Of a stretch of DNA of 64,000 nucleotides, positions 39,147 to 47,485 are shown one piece after another. Below the pieces are notes generated by a model. It was not told the DNA's origin. It made no database searches and saw only the letters and a list, made by a program, of their open reading frames with translations. The stretch spans positions 1 through 64,000 of the forward strand of contig JARWZO010000016.1 of the NCBI GenBank assembly GCA_029866325.1, given 5' to 3'. The position numbers and the translations under genes are program-made. Source of the DNA: Fluviicola sp. (lineage in GTDB: Bacteria > Bacteroidota > Bacteroidia > Flavobacteriales_D > Crocinitomicaceae). The number at the start of each line of letters is the position of its first letter. Position 1 is the stretch's first letter.

Positions 39147-39264
39147 AGAATGGTAAAAGGAACTCCCACAGATGCACAGATTTTAGCTCGGCTAACGCAC
39201 TCGCCTTAAATCAGTCATAAAGCGCTGCCGTTAGGAGCGCAACAAATCTGTGCATCTGTGGGAG
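39141..39264. repeat. Dispersed CCCACAGAT inverted-repeat element, copy 2
   Basis: Perfect 21-bp terminal arms lie at 39163-39183 (begins CTCCCACAGATGCAC) and 39244-39264. The core is the reverse complement of the core of copy 1 (34331-34496): here GCGCTGCCGTTAGGAGCGC lies near the right arm and GCTCGGCTAACGCACTCGCC near the left arm. The flank CCACAAAGAAT at 39141-39151 is on the same side and strand as in copy 1. Confidence 0.85.
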
Positions 39265-39272
39265 CAAATAAT

Positions 39273-39290
39273 GCATCGGCTAGCCGATGC
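39273..39290. terminator. Perfect 18-bp palindrome after msrB
   Basis: GCATCGGC, TA, GCCGATGC forms a perfect palindrome 11 bp beyond the stop of the minus-strand msrB gene. It may serve as its terminator, but no T-tract follows on the minus strand, so it could equally be a small dispersed repeat. Confidence 0.5.
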
Positions 39291-39301
39291 AAATTGTGCT
39301 T

Positions 39302-39802
39302 TTACTTGATTACCGCCGGCAGATTCTTTGTTTTATTCGCCGGAACGAAAAGAATGGAACTTGTATTCACACAATAACGTGTGTCTTTGTCCGTAAATCC
39401 TTCGCCGGTAAATACGTGTCCTAAATGTCCGTGACAATTGTTGCAAATGATTTCCACACGCATACCATCAGCATCGGGCACGTTGGTTACAGCTCCCTCA
39501 ATTGCGGCATCAAAACTCGGCCAACCACAATGCGCTTCAAATTTATCCTCTGAGGTATAAAGTGGATTGTTGCATTGACGGCAGATGTATAAACCTTTAT
39601 CGTCTTTATCATAGTAATCACCGGTAAACGGTCTGTCGGTTGCTTTGTGCAAGATTACATCTTGTTCCTGCGACGTCAATTGGTTGTATTTTGCGTTTGA
39701 CTTTGGCATAATCTGTTCTGTTTTAGTTGAATCTTGTTGTGCGTTGCAAGAAGAAAGTCCGATGATTGAAAGGGTACATATTCCCAAAAATAGATGTCTC
39801 AT
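39302..39802 (-). CDS. msrB: Peptide-methionine (R)-S-oxide reductase MsrB, lipoprotein form (166 aa)
   Basis: Reduces methionine-R-sulfoxide in oxidised proteins. The preferred start is ATG 39802 (MRHLFLGICTLSIIGLSSC), giving a lipoprotein signal; ATG 39829 would add 9 residues. The SelR fold is complete: zinc-site pairs CRQC (about 74) and CNNC (about 119), substrate motif HCGWPSFDAA, GHLGHVF, and the catalytic Cys in RYCVNTSSI (about 142). The lipobox indicates envelope repair rather than a cytoplasmic role. Monocistronic. Confidence 0.95.
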   Translation of the reverse strand: MRHLFLGICTLSIIGLSSCNAQQDSTKTEQIMPKSNAKYNQLTSQEQDVILHKATDRPFTGDYYDKDDKGLYICRQCNNPLYTSEDKFEAHCGWPSFDAAIEGAVTNVPDADGMRVEIICNNCHGHLGHVFTGEGFTDKDTRYCVNTSSILFVPANKTKNLPAVIK

Positions 39803-39930
39803 GATCGATGTTTTTTCTAAGTTACGCATCAGGCTGTGAATTGGATTTTCTTTCCAAAGAAATTTTGAATTTTTAATGTTGAATGCTTAATTAGGTTTTA
39901 GGTAAGTTTTTAGAGTTGATTAGGCGAATT

Positions 39931-40001
39931 CATTCAACATTCAACATTCAACATTCAACATTCAACATTCAACATTCAACATTCAACATTCAACATTCAA
40001 C
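39931..40001. repeat. Tandem 7-bp repeat (ATTCAAC)x10
   Basis: Ten uninterrupted copies of ATTCAAC run from 39932 to 40001. They lie in the 319-bp divergent space between msrB and the ECF sigma gene. An inverted single copy (AATGTTGAATG) is found about 60 bp to the left. The unit length of seven makes it a variable-number repeat candidate. Confidence 0.95.
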
Positions 40002-40121
40002 AACAAAAAACAAGCATCGTTTCCCAATAAAATCGCCGTTTTTAAAAAAAATCAAAAAAAAACTAAAAATCGCTGTAACTTTATTGAGGCTTCTCGGTCT
40101 TACGAGAGATGATTATGCTAC

Positions 40122-40607
40122 ATGAACGCAAAAGACTACAATAACGCAATTGATCAATACGCAGATAATATCTTTCGTTTTGTGCTCAAACACACACGAA
40201 ACAAGATGCTGGCAGATGACATTGTGCAAGAGACTTTTGCAAAAGTGTGGGAAAAACATGAAGACATACAAGTAGAGAAAGCAAAATCGTACTTGTTTAC
40301 AACTGCCTACCATTGTTTGGTAGATGTGATGAAAAAAGAAGCTCGATCAGGAACCATAGATGGTATTGAACGACAAGGAACGCAGGAAAATGCACACTTG
40401 TTCGATATTCAGAAAGTGTTGCAGGAAGCATTGGAACGACTTCCGGAAATTCAAAAAACAGTGGTGCTGTTGCGCGATTATGAAGGATATCACTACGATG
40501 AAATTGCTGAGATAACCGGGTTGACCGAATCGCAGGTAAAAGTATATATCTTCCGTGCCAGACAGACATTGAAGACCTATTTAAAAGACATAGAATTAGT
40601 AGCATGA
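40122..40607 (+). CDS. ECF-type RNA polymerase sigma factor (161 aa)
   Basis: Short ECF sigma factor. Region 2 reads NAIDQYADNIFRFVLKHTRN, then ADDIVQETFAKVWEKHEDIQ (residues about 5-50). Region 4 (about 105-155) reads RLPEIQKTVVLLRDYEGYHY, then DEIAEITGLTESQVKVYIFR. ATG at 40122; 30 bp upstream is a small hairpin (TCTCG 40092-40096, CGAGA 40103-40107). The stop overlaps the next ATG by 4 bp, coupling it to the membrane protein that follows, which is likely its anti-sigma factor. The tandem ATTCAAC repeat lies 120 bp upstream and could influence promoter spacing. Confidence 0.92.
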   Translation: MNAKDYNNAIDQYADNIFRFVLKHTRNKMLADDIVQETFAKVWEKHEDIQVEKAKSYLFTTAYHCLVDVMKKEARSGTIDGIERQGTQENAHLFDIQKVLQEALERLPEIQKTVVLLRDYEGYHYDEIAEITGLTESQVKVYIFRARQTLKTYLKDIELVA

Positions 40608-41653
40608 ATATGCCCATAACGATAGAAAATTACGAAGCATTTTACTTGGATTACCTTGAGGGAAATCTGTCGGGTGAAACGCTGGTTGCATTTGAAGCAT
40701 TTTTGGCGGCTCATCCGGAATTATCCGTTGAGGAAGATGCGCTGGTTACGCTTCAACCTTCCGAAGAATCATTCGATGTGGTTCAGAAATTATCCATGAA
40801 GCAAGGTATAGACATGGGTGATCTGAACGAAGAAACGATTGAGTTTTTCCTCATTGCCCGTCAGGAAGGTTTGCTTTCTGTAGAGCAAACTGCTCACCTC
40901 AACCATTGGTTGGAAGCAAATGCACATTACCAGCAAGATGCACGTTTGTTTGCTTTAACAACATTCGAGGCAGACGCAGCTGTTGTTTATGAAGGAAAAG
41001 CTGATTTGAAAAAACCAATCGGAGGTCGCGTGATCCCGATGTGGTTTACCGGTTTGGCGGTAGCTGCAGGTTTGGCACTTTTGTTTACGATTGGAATGAA
41101 CCAAGGTGAAACAAATCAAGGGAAACCAACCAAAACAGAATCCATTGCCAAGACCGAGCAACATTCCGGCGAACAAACCAATCAGACAGCAACCAATAAT
41201 GGCGACAAGACCATTAAAATCAAAACACCGAAAGGAAAAAACACGCAGGTTGATCATCAACAACCTTCCAACGGTGGCAAAAAAGTAAACGAACATAAAC
41301 CGAATTCTCCGAAACGTCCTGTTTACCAACACAGCATTTTGCACGAAGGAACCGTATTGGCTTCATTGGAAAAACGTCAGGCACAATTCTCATCAGGTAG
41401 TGATAAAACAATTACACCGATGGTGATTCCACAGCCGACTAAAGTAGTACCTGAAACCTTACCGACCGAAGACTTGGCCGCAGTTTCGGTTGACGAAATG
41501 AAAAATCCGATCAAACCGGTAACTTCTCGCCTCTCGGAAACATTTAACACCCCTGTTGATCTTAGAACAGCCAAAGCCGCGAAGAAAAAAGGTGGTGGGT
41601 TTTATTTCAAAATCGGTAAACTGGAAGTTTCTCACCAAACAGCGAGTTTGTAA
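40604..41653 (+). CDS. Putative anti-sigma factor, single membrane helix (349 aa)
   Basis: The cytoplasmic N-terminal part (NYEAFYLDYLEGNLSGETLV, then AFEAFLAAHPEL) is the usual beginning of Bacteroidota anti-sigma proteins that bind the partner sigma factor. A membrane helix lies at about residues 142-165 (MWFTGLAVAAGLALLFTIGM). The periplasmic part is Lys/Thr/Gln/Asn-rich and likely disordered (about 170-240), ending in a short structured tail (GGGFYFKIGKLEVSHQTASL). It is translationally coupled to the ECF sigma gene. Sensing mechanism unknown. Confidence 0.8.
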   Translation: MNMPITIENYEAFYLDYLEGNLSGETLVAFEAFLAAHPELSVEEDALVTLQPSEESFDVVQKLSMKQGIDMGDLNEETIEFFLIARQEGLLSVEQTAHLNHWLEANAHYQQDARLFALTTFEADAAVVYEGKADLKKPIGGRVIPMWFTGLAVAAGLALLFTIGMNQGETNQGKPTKTESIAKTEQHSGEQTNQTATNNGDKTIKIKTPKGKNTQVDHQQPSNGGKKVNEHKPNSPKRPVYQHSILHEGTVLASLEKRQAQFSSGSDKTITPMVIPQPTKVVPETLPTEDLAAVSVDEMKNPIKPVTSRLSETFNTPVDLRTAKAAKKKGGGFYFKIGKLEVSHQTASL

Positions 41654-41685
41654 GATTCTAAGAGGGAACAAGCATTCAAAAAATT

Positions 41686-41760
41686 TAACCACATAGACCA
41701 CAATAGGAAACATAGTTTTCACATCTATTTTCTATGTTATCTATGTTCGCTATGTGGTTA
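41686..41760. repeat. Intergenic inverted repeat with TAACCACATAG ends
   Basis: TAACCACATAG (41686-41696) pairs with CTATGTGGTTA (41750-41760). Inside, AACATAG (41709-41715) can pair with CTATGTT at 41732-41738 or 41741-41747. It sits 32 bp behind the anti-sigma gene and may act as its terminator. The look is that of a dispersed intergenic palindrome common in Bacteroidota (recalled). Confidence 0.75.
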
Positions 41761-41868
41761 TTAAACAAATAGCATCTGCGGTAGTTGTTGTGTTTAATAG
41801 TTGTTGGAAAAGAAATTCTGAAAAAGGGATTTAAAACGAAGAAAACAACTATTTTTAGCCGAACCTAG

Positions 41869-43791
41869 ATGAAAGAAACATCCTTCATAGAGCAAAATAA
41901 AGAGAAATGGAAACGATTCCAGGAACTTGCGGCGAATAAGCAAGGCGACCCCGAAGAAATTGCCGATCTCTACTCCGATATTACGGACGATCTGAGCTAT
42001 GCCCAAACTTTTTACAATCGTAGAACAGTTCGCGTTTACCTCAATCAGATTGCGCAAGGCATTCACAATCTCGTACACAAAGAGCGCAGCGAATCACTCG
42101 GCAAGTTTTTTACCGTTTGGAAAACATCGCTTCCGATTGAGATTTACCGTTCACGTAAACACTTACTTTTTGCCTTGTGTTTATTTTTGTTTTGGGCTAT
42201 TTTGGGTGCTGTAACAACCGATTTTAATCCTGATTTTCCACGTGCGGTGATGGGCGACGGTTACGTTGATATGACCTTGAAGAATATCGCAAATGGAGAC
42301 CCGTTGGCAGTTTATCACAGCGATTCGCAGGTAAAAATGTTCTTCGACATTACCATCAACAACATTCGCGTAGCATTTCTCACCTTTATCTTAGGTGTCT
42401 TCTTTACTATTGGAACACACATCTTTATTTTCCAAAACGGAGTAATGTTGGGTGCTTTCCAATATTTCTTTCACCTCAAAGGTGTTTTGATTACTTCGTT
42501 TTTGGGGATTTGGATTCACGGTGCATTTGAAATCAGTGCCATAGTAATTGCCGGCGGAGCGGGAATCACACTCGGAAACGGCTGGCTTTTCCCCGGATCG
42601 TATACTCGGCTCCAAAGTCTCCAGCTTTCAGCCAAGCGCGGACTAAAAATCATGATGAGTCTAGTACCGTTTCTGATTGCTGCCGGATTTTTGGAAAGTT
42701 TCGTCACCCACAATTACTTGTTATTACCCGAATGGTCGAAATGGACGCTCATTATGCTTTCCTTTGGCCTAATTGTTTTTTATTACATCATTTACCCGGT
42801 TATCGTAGCGCGCAAGCACCCTGAATTGGTGTACGAACAAAATGTACCGCCACAAGAATATCAGGAACGCTTTAATCTGCACAAACTGCGCAGTTTTGGT
42901 CAAATGTTTGCTGATACTTTTGCGTTCTATCGCATTCACATCGGCAAAATCATCAAGATTAACCTGCTACTCACTTTACCATTGATTTTGGTCATGGTGG
43001 TGTTGCAAGATAGTGCCCGTTACGAAGATATTACGCACCAATACTGGTACGATTGGTCGGCACAGTTTGAAATCATGATGGGATTCGGAATGGGAAGCTT
43101 GCAGGATGTATTGGTAATGCTTGGTTGGACGTATGTGTTTGCCGTCCTGATGATTTCAGTGTTCTACGGTTTCAAGCATCAGGAAAAAAAGCTGAACTGG
43201 GGCACTTTTTTCCGGTTCTGTTTCAAACATTTATTCGGCGTCTGGCTCTGCAACTTCATGCTGTATGTGATGCTCTTTCTGGTACCTTGGTATTGGTTGT
43301 TCATCTGCGTATTCCTGATTCCGTTGTTTTGGCTGAACAGCGTTGGTTTGGTATTGGGGAATGAATCATTGGGGCAACGCATCCGCAACGGTTTTTCTTA
43401 TAGCGCCCGCGCCTACGGAAACACCCTTCTTTCAATTTCGGTTCTATCACTTATTTTGTTTTTGTTTGCTCAACCAATTGCGCTGGTGTTTAGTATTCAC
43501 GATGGTAATTTGTTTCAGGAACCACCAATGCCGGATTTGCTGGATCTGTTAGCTGATTTTGTCAAAAACATTTCACGCAATTTCACCGAAGACTTTATGG
43601 TTCCGGCCATGATTACTCGACAAGTGGTTTACCTCATTTTCATGTTCTTAATGCTTCCGTTCTTTGCCATCATGATGGGATTCATCTATTATGATATCCA
43701 TGAAAAAAGCAGTGCTCAAGGCTTAAAAACCGAATTTGAATCCTTCGGGAAACGCAAACGCAATCAGGAAACCAATATCGATTTTGACTAA
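41869..43791 (+). CDS. SpoIIM-like multi-pass membrane protein (640 aa)
   Basis: First gene of the MoxR/DUF58 cluster. The N-terminal soluble helices (EKWKRFQELAANKQGDPEEI, then ADLYSDITDDLSYAQTFYNR) and membrane region to about residue 300 match the stage II sporulation protein M family found in non-sporulating bacteria (VAFLTFILGVFFTIGTHIF, GIWIHGAFEISAIVIAGGAG). A second membrane half (about 340-620) has at least six more hydrophobic helices (LFGVWLCNFMLYVMLFLVPW), so the protein is about twice the usual size, perhaps through fusion with a second membrane module. Inner membrane. The exact role in this conserved cluster is unknown. Confidence 0.85.
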   Translation: MKETSFIEQNKEKWKRFQELAANKQGDPEEIADLYSDITDDLSYAQTFYNRRTVRVYLNQIAQGIHNLVHKERSESLGKFFTVWKTSLPIEIYRSRKHLLFALCLFLFWAILGAVTTDFNPDFPRAVMGDGYVDMTLKNIANGDPLAVYHSDSQVKMFFDITINNIRVAFLTFILGVFFTIGTHIFIFQNGVMLGAFQYFFHLKGVLITSFLGIWIHGAFEISAIVIAGGAGITLGNGWLFPGSYTRLQSLQLSAKRGLKIMMSLVPFLIAAGFLESFVTHNYLLLPEWSKWTLIMLSFGLIVFYYIIYPVIVARKHPELVYEQNVPPQEYQERFNLHKLRSFGQMFADTFAFYRIHIGKIIKINLLLTLPLILVMVVLQDSARYEDITHQYWYDWSAQFEIMMGFGMGSLQDVLVMLGWTYVFAVLMISVFYGFKHQEKKLNWGTFFRFCFKHLFGVWLCNFMLYVMLFLVPWYWLFICVFLIPLFWLNSVGLVLGNESLGQRIRNGFSYSARAYGNTLLSISVLSLILFLFAQPIALVFSIHDGNLFQEPPMPDLLDLLADFVKNISRNFTEDFMVPAMITRQVVYLIFMFLMLPFFAIMMGFIYYDIHEKSSAQGLKTEFESFGKRKRNQETNIDFD

Positions 43792-44653
43792 GTTCATTCC
43801 GTATATCATTTGTTTGTTGCTTCCGTTAACCGGCTGGAATCAAGACGGCGATTCCAAAGAATTGAAACGCAAATGGAAGGAAATCCATGAGCAGCACGGT
43901 TTTCAGAAAGCAAAAGATTACACTGGCCCTTCCGGCGATGGTTATATCTCGCCAACCGATATTAATGAAAGTCAACCCATTACTCCGGGAACAGGCAGTC
44001 AGCGCAATACGCCGTACAAGGGAATGCCTTATTCTTCGGCACAACAGCGGCAAGGGCGTAACCCCGGCTCTCAAGGACAAGGAGGAAACGGAACACTGCA
44101 AGCCGACCCAAACATCACTCCGCCCGAAGACATTGACATTCCTGAAATCGATTCACCCGATATTGATGCACCGGATATCGACGCACCCGAAATAGGTACT
44201 TCTTTCTGGAAAATTCTCGGAATCATTCTCCTCATCATTTTGGTGGGAATCATCATTTATTACATTCTCAAAAACAAACAACCTTCCAATCCGACTGTTC
44301 CGTTTGAACCGTTGGAAGAAGATTTGAATCCGGCTACAATTTCAAAAACCGAACTGGAATTGCGTTTGGAAGAAGCCATGCAACGTGGAGATTACCGCGA
44401 GTGCGTGCGGATTTATTTCCTATTCGCAATGAAAGATCTCATTCAACGCCGATGGATTTTCTGGAAAAAGGAAAAAACAAATATTCATTACATCATTGAG
44501 ATGCAAGGTCGTAAAGGTGTGCGCGAATTCGAAGAAATTGTGGGGCTGTATGATTTGGTTTGGTACGGCGATTACATCATTGATGAAGCTGCATACAACC
44601 GCATGCAACCGGTATTGGACGCCAATTATAAAACAATCGAACGCATCGCATGA
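43784..44653 (+). CDS. DUF4129-domain membrane protein (289 aa)
   Basis: Second gene of the MoxR/DUF58 cluster. A TTG start at 43784 gives a clean signal (LTKFIPYIICLLLPLTGWNQ) and an 8-bp overlap with spoIIM; an in-frame ATG at 43736 would overlap by 56 bp. Residues about 120-145 contain a Pro/Asp/Ile repeat (PDIDAPDIDAPEI). A membrane helix follows (about 150-172, ILGIILLIILVGIIIYYILK). The C-terminal DUF4129 domain is seen in LRLEEAMQRGDYRECVRIYF and LVWYGDYIIDEAAYNRM. The cytoplasmic domain is helical and probably interacts with other cluster members (inference). Confidence 0.82.
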   Translation: MTKFIPYIICLLLPLTGWNQDGDSKELKRKWKEIHEQHGFQKAKDYTGPSGDGYISPTDINESQPITPGTGSQRNTPYKGMPYSSAQQRQGRNPGSQGQGGNGTLQADPNITPPEDIDIPEIDSPDIDAPDIDAPEIGTSFWKILGIILLIILVGIIIYYILKNKQPSNPTVPFEPLEEDLNPATISKTELELRLEEAMQRGDYRECVRIYFLFAMKDLIQRRWIFWKKEKTNIHYIIEMQGRKGVREFEEIVGLYDLVWYGDYIIDEAAYNRMQPVLDANYKTIERIA

Positions 44654-46353
44654 ATCGGAGAGTCGTCATAGCGTTGTTGGCTTGTATGCTAATTGTTGGA
44701 GGTCTTTTTTGGTTCTTTGACTCACCTTCTGAGGCACAAATTCAAGCTGCCAAAAAACAAAAAAGCATTTCCAGTAAATGGATTCCGGAATACGTGATCG
44801 AATCGAAAGATCCTCGTGGATTGGGCTTTTTCAACGAATTGCTCAAAACACACCTTGAAGATTCGGTTTACGTGCTTCAACGTTGGTCGCAACTGGATTC
44901 AATCCCGAACCACGATAGCGCTACCTACATTTTTGTGGGTGAAGGATTCGGCATGTACAGTTATGAATTTGATGTCATTGATACCTATGTAGACAGCGGT
45001 TCAACCATTTTCATGGCCTTTGATCAGATTACAGACAACCTGTACGAACGCTATTTCGAACCGAATGCTTATTTGTGGGATTACAGCGACAAATTCTATG
45101 TCGCATTGGGTGACACATCGCTTGCATATTCGGCGGTTTTTCAAAACGACACTGTTCAGGCCGATTGGTATCCGTTCAGACCAAGCTGTATTAAAGATAC
45201 CCTTTACCGTGCATTTGCCTGGGGGATGAACTACCCAATTGCTTTTGAATCGGATCAGAAAAAAGGAAAAGTTATCATGCACAGTGTGCCGCGTTTGTTT
45301 TGCAATTATCAGGTAATTACACCCAACGGTTTTGCACATGCATCTATCATGTTGCGTCGCATTCCAAAAGACAAACCGGTGATTTGGATGGAATATGGCC
45401 GCCAATCAATGAATCAACCGATGACCAATGTCATGGATCCGTCGGAAGAAGAAGGTCCGGGTGAAGAAAAACAAGACAACAGTTACCTGCAATTCATCAT
45501 GAAAAATGAAGCACTTAGATGGGCTTTTCTTTATGGTATTCTGGTCTTTTTGCTCTACGTATTGTTTAGAGCCAAACGTCGCGAGGCGGTGTTGCCGGGA
45601 GTTGCTGAAAAACGCAATATGTCATTGGCTTTTGTGGATACATTGAGCAGTATTTACTTGTCGCGCAATTCGCCTTACAGTATTTTGTTAGTCTTGCGCA
45701 AAAACTTCTACGTGGCCATCAATCGTCATTTCTACATCGACCTGATCAACACCAAAAACCGGGAAGAAGATGTCAATCGCTTGATTGAAAAAGCTTCGGT
45801 TGAAGGAGATGAATTGCGAAAAGTATTGCGCTTTGTGGAAACAAACAAACCGTCTGAAGTCAATCAACATACCCTTTCGGATTTGTATCGTTACATCCGT
45901 CATTTTTACCTTGTAACGGGTATTTCAAAACCAAGCGCACAATTTGTTTCCGGTGATCAGCATGTGGTGATAAACCGCAGTATATTGCATGGCGGTGGGG
46001 GCATTTTAGTGGGACTATTCACCCTTATTCGCGGTTTATATTCACTTTCAATGGGAAGCGGATACGGAATTTTGCTGGTGATCTTAGCGTTTATCTTCCT
46101 ATACATCGGTTCACGGTTCATTTCATTACCGGTGGCCATTATCAAGGAACGCGAAATGATTGTTTATCATTCTCTTTTTGGAAAGAAAGTATTCGATATT
46201 TCAGCGGGATTGACGCCATTGACCGAACAAGGTGTTACAACACTTTCAGCCGAAAACGGCGATCAGGTAACAATACGACATTCATGGCTCTCACGATCGG
46301 GGAAACATGCCTTATTCCTTTTTGTAGAACATATTAAACACAAATCAGCATGA
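44650..46353 (+). CDS. DUF4350-domain membrane protein with C-terminal two-helix extension (567 aa)
   Basis: Third gene of the cluster, overlapping the previous stop by 4 bp. An N-terminal membrane anchor (about 5-25) precedes the DUF4350 domain (SKDPRGLGFFNELLKTHLED, FVGEGFGMYSYEFDVIDTYV) and a helix at about 300. The soluble helical part (LAFVDTLSSIYLSRNSPYSI) is typical. Beyond about residue 430 two further membrane helices (about 445-465, 475-495) and a PH-like beta domain (PVAIIKEREMIVYHSLFGKK) are added. I do not recall this tail in the usual family, so it is probably a fusion. Confidence 0.82.
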   Translation: MNRRVVIALLACMLIVGGLFWFFDSPSEAQIQAAKKQKSISSKWIPEYVIESKDPRGLGFFNELLKTHLEDSVYVLQRWSQLDSIPNHDSATYIFVGEGFGMYSYEFDVIDTYVDSGSTIFMAFDQITDNLYERYFEPNAYLWDYSDKFYVALGDTSLAYSAVFQNDTVQADWYPFRPSCIKDTLYRAFAWGMNYPIAFESDQKKGKVIMHSVPRLFCNYQVITPNGFAHASIMLRRIPKDKPVIWMEYGRQSMNQPMTNVMDPSEEEGPGEEKQDNSYLQFIMKNEALRWAFLYGILVFLLYVLFRAKRREAVLPGVAEKRNMSLAFVDTLSSIYLSRNSPYSILLVLRKNFYVAINRHFYIDLINTKNREEDVNRLIEKASVEGDELRKVLRFVETNKPSEVNQHTLSDLYRYIRHFYLVTGISKPSAQFVSGDQHVVINRSILHGGGGILVGLFTLIRGLYSLSMGSGYGILLVILAFIFLYIGSRFISLPVAIIKEREMIVYHSLFGKKVFDISAGLTPLTEQGVTTLSAENGDQVTIRHSWLSRSGKHALFLFVEHIKHKSA

Positions 46354-47483
46354 TGAATCAAGACGACAACCTCTCTTCCCAGCCCGAAGGGCAAGCGGGA
46401 TCAAGTGAAGGACAACAACCGGAGCATTCTCCCTACATGCCAAAAGATAATGTAACGCCCGAAGTCACTCCGCTGAGTGAAGTGTCAAATCCAGTGTCGG
46501 CTTCTGAACCGCATTTTCAACAACGCGATCAAACCGAATTGATTTGGGTAGCGCAGAAAGTAAACCGTGTTCGCGAAGAAATGCGCAAGTATGTGATTGG
46601 TCAGAGTGAAATGATTGAGTTGATGTTGGCCGGAATCTTTGCCAACGGACACTTGTTGTTGGAAGGGGTTCCCGGAGTAGCCAAAACACTTTCCGCAAAA
46701 GCGTTGTCGAAAGTGCTCGATGTGGAATTTTCACGAATTCAGTTTACTCCCGATTTGATGCCATCCGATGTGATCGGTACTTCGGTGTTCAACATGAAAG
46801 ACACGACCTTCAACTTTAAAAAAGGACCAATTTTCTCTAATATCGTTTTGATTGATGAGATCAACCGTGCTCCTGCCAAAACGCAGGCTGCTTTGTTTGA
46901 GGTAATGGAAGAGCGCCAGATTACGTATGACGGAAATCAGTATAAAATGAGTTTCCCGTTCTTGGTAATTGCTACCCAAAACCCTGTTGAGCAAGAAGGA
47001 ACGTACAATCTTCCCGAAGCACAATTAGACCGTTTCTTATTCAAGATCAAACTCGATTACCCGACCTTGGAAGAAGAAACATCGATCTTGTTGCGTTACA
47101 AAGACGATATCAAAACGCCTTCGTTGGATCAGATCACGCCTATTTTCAATGCTACCGAGTTGCAGAAAGTACAAAGCATTATTGAGAAAATCATCATTGA
47201 AGAACGTTTGATCTCTTACATTGCGCAGATCATCAACAAAACGCGTAATCACGGAAAAATCTACCTCGGTGGATCACCACGTGCTTCGTTGTCGATCATG
47301 AAATCTGCCAAAGCATTTGCAGCCATTCGCGGACGAGATTTCGTAACGCCGGATGATATCCAATTTGTTGCCATTCATGTGTTGAATCATCGTATGATCT
47401 TAACACCGGAAGCCGAAATGGAAGGTTCACCGATTGAAGACATCATTCGTGAAATCGTTCAATCCATCGAAGTTCCGCGTTAA
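46350..47483 (+). CDS. moxR: MoxR-family AAA+ ATPase (377 aa)
   Basis: Chaperone-like AAA+ ATPase that partners with DUF58/VWA proteins. Walker A is GVPGVAKT (about residues 104-111), Walker B IVLIDEINRAP (about 166-176), and sensor-type IATQNPVEQEGTYNLPEAQL follows with Arg in LDRFLF. The C-terminal lid is seen in GGSPRASLSIMKSAKAFAAI. The first about 60 residues are a disordered Gln/Glu/Ser/Pro-rich extension not needed for the AAA core. It overlaps the DUF4350 stop by 4 bp, and the DUF58 gene starts 3 bp after its stop. Confidence 0.93.
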   Translation: MMNQDDNLSSQPEGQAGSSEGQQPEHSPYMPKDNVTPEVTPLSEVSNPVSASEPHFQQRDQTELIWVAQKVNRVREEMRKYVIGQSEMIELMLAGIFANGHLLLEGVPGVAKTLSAKALSKVLDVEFSRIQFTPDLMPSDVIGTSVFNMKDTTFNFKKGPIFSNIVLIDEINRAPAKTQAALFEVMEERQITYDGNQYKMSFPFLVIATQNPVEQEGTYNLPEAQLDRFLFKIKLDYPTLEEETSILLRYKDDIKTPSLDQITPIFNATELQKVQSIIEKIIIEERLISYIAQIINKTRNHGKIYLGGSPRASLSIMKSAKAFAAIRGRDFVTPDDIQFVAIHVLNHRMILTPEAEMEGSPIEDIIREIVQSIEVPR

Positions 47484-47485
47484 TT

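Noticed and set aside
39931-40001. Possible CRISPR array
   Set aside because: The repeat is a 7-bp unit with no spacers; no cas gene is in the window.
40092-40107. Small hairpin TCTCG/CGAGA upstream of the ECF sigma gene as a riboswitch
   Set aside because: Only a 5-bp stem; no conserved riboswitch core is visible.
39916-40125. Open frame across the ATTCAAC repeat (IQHSTFN repeats)
   Set aside because: It is a by-product of a 7-bp repeat read in all three frames, ends 3 bp inside the sigma gene, and has no signal or motif.
43736-43783. ATG 43736 as start of the DUF4129 gene
   Set aside because: It would overlap spoIIM by 56 bp and put 16 polar residues before the signal segment; TTG 43784 fits better, though it is not proven.
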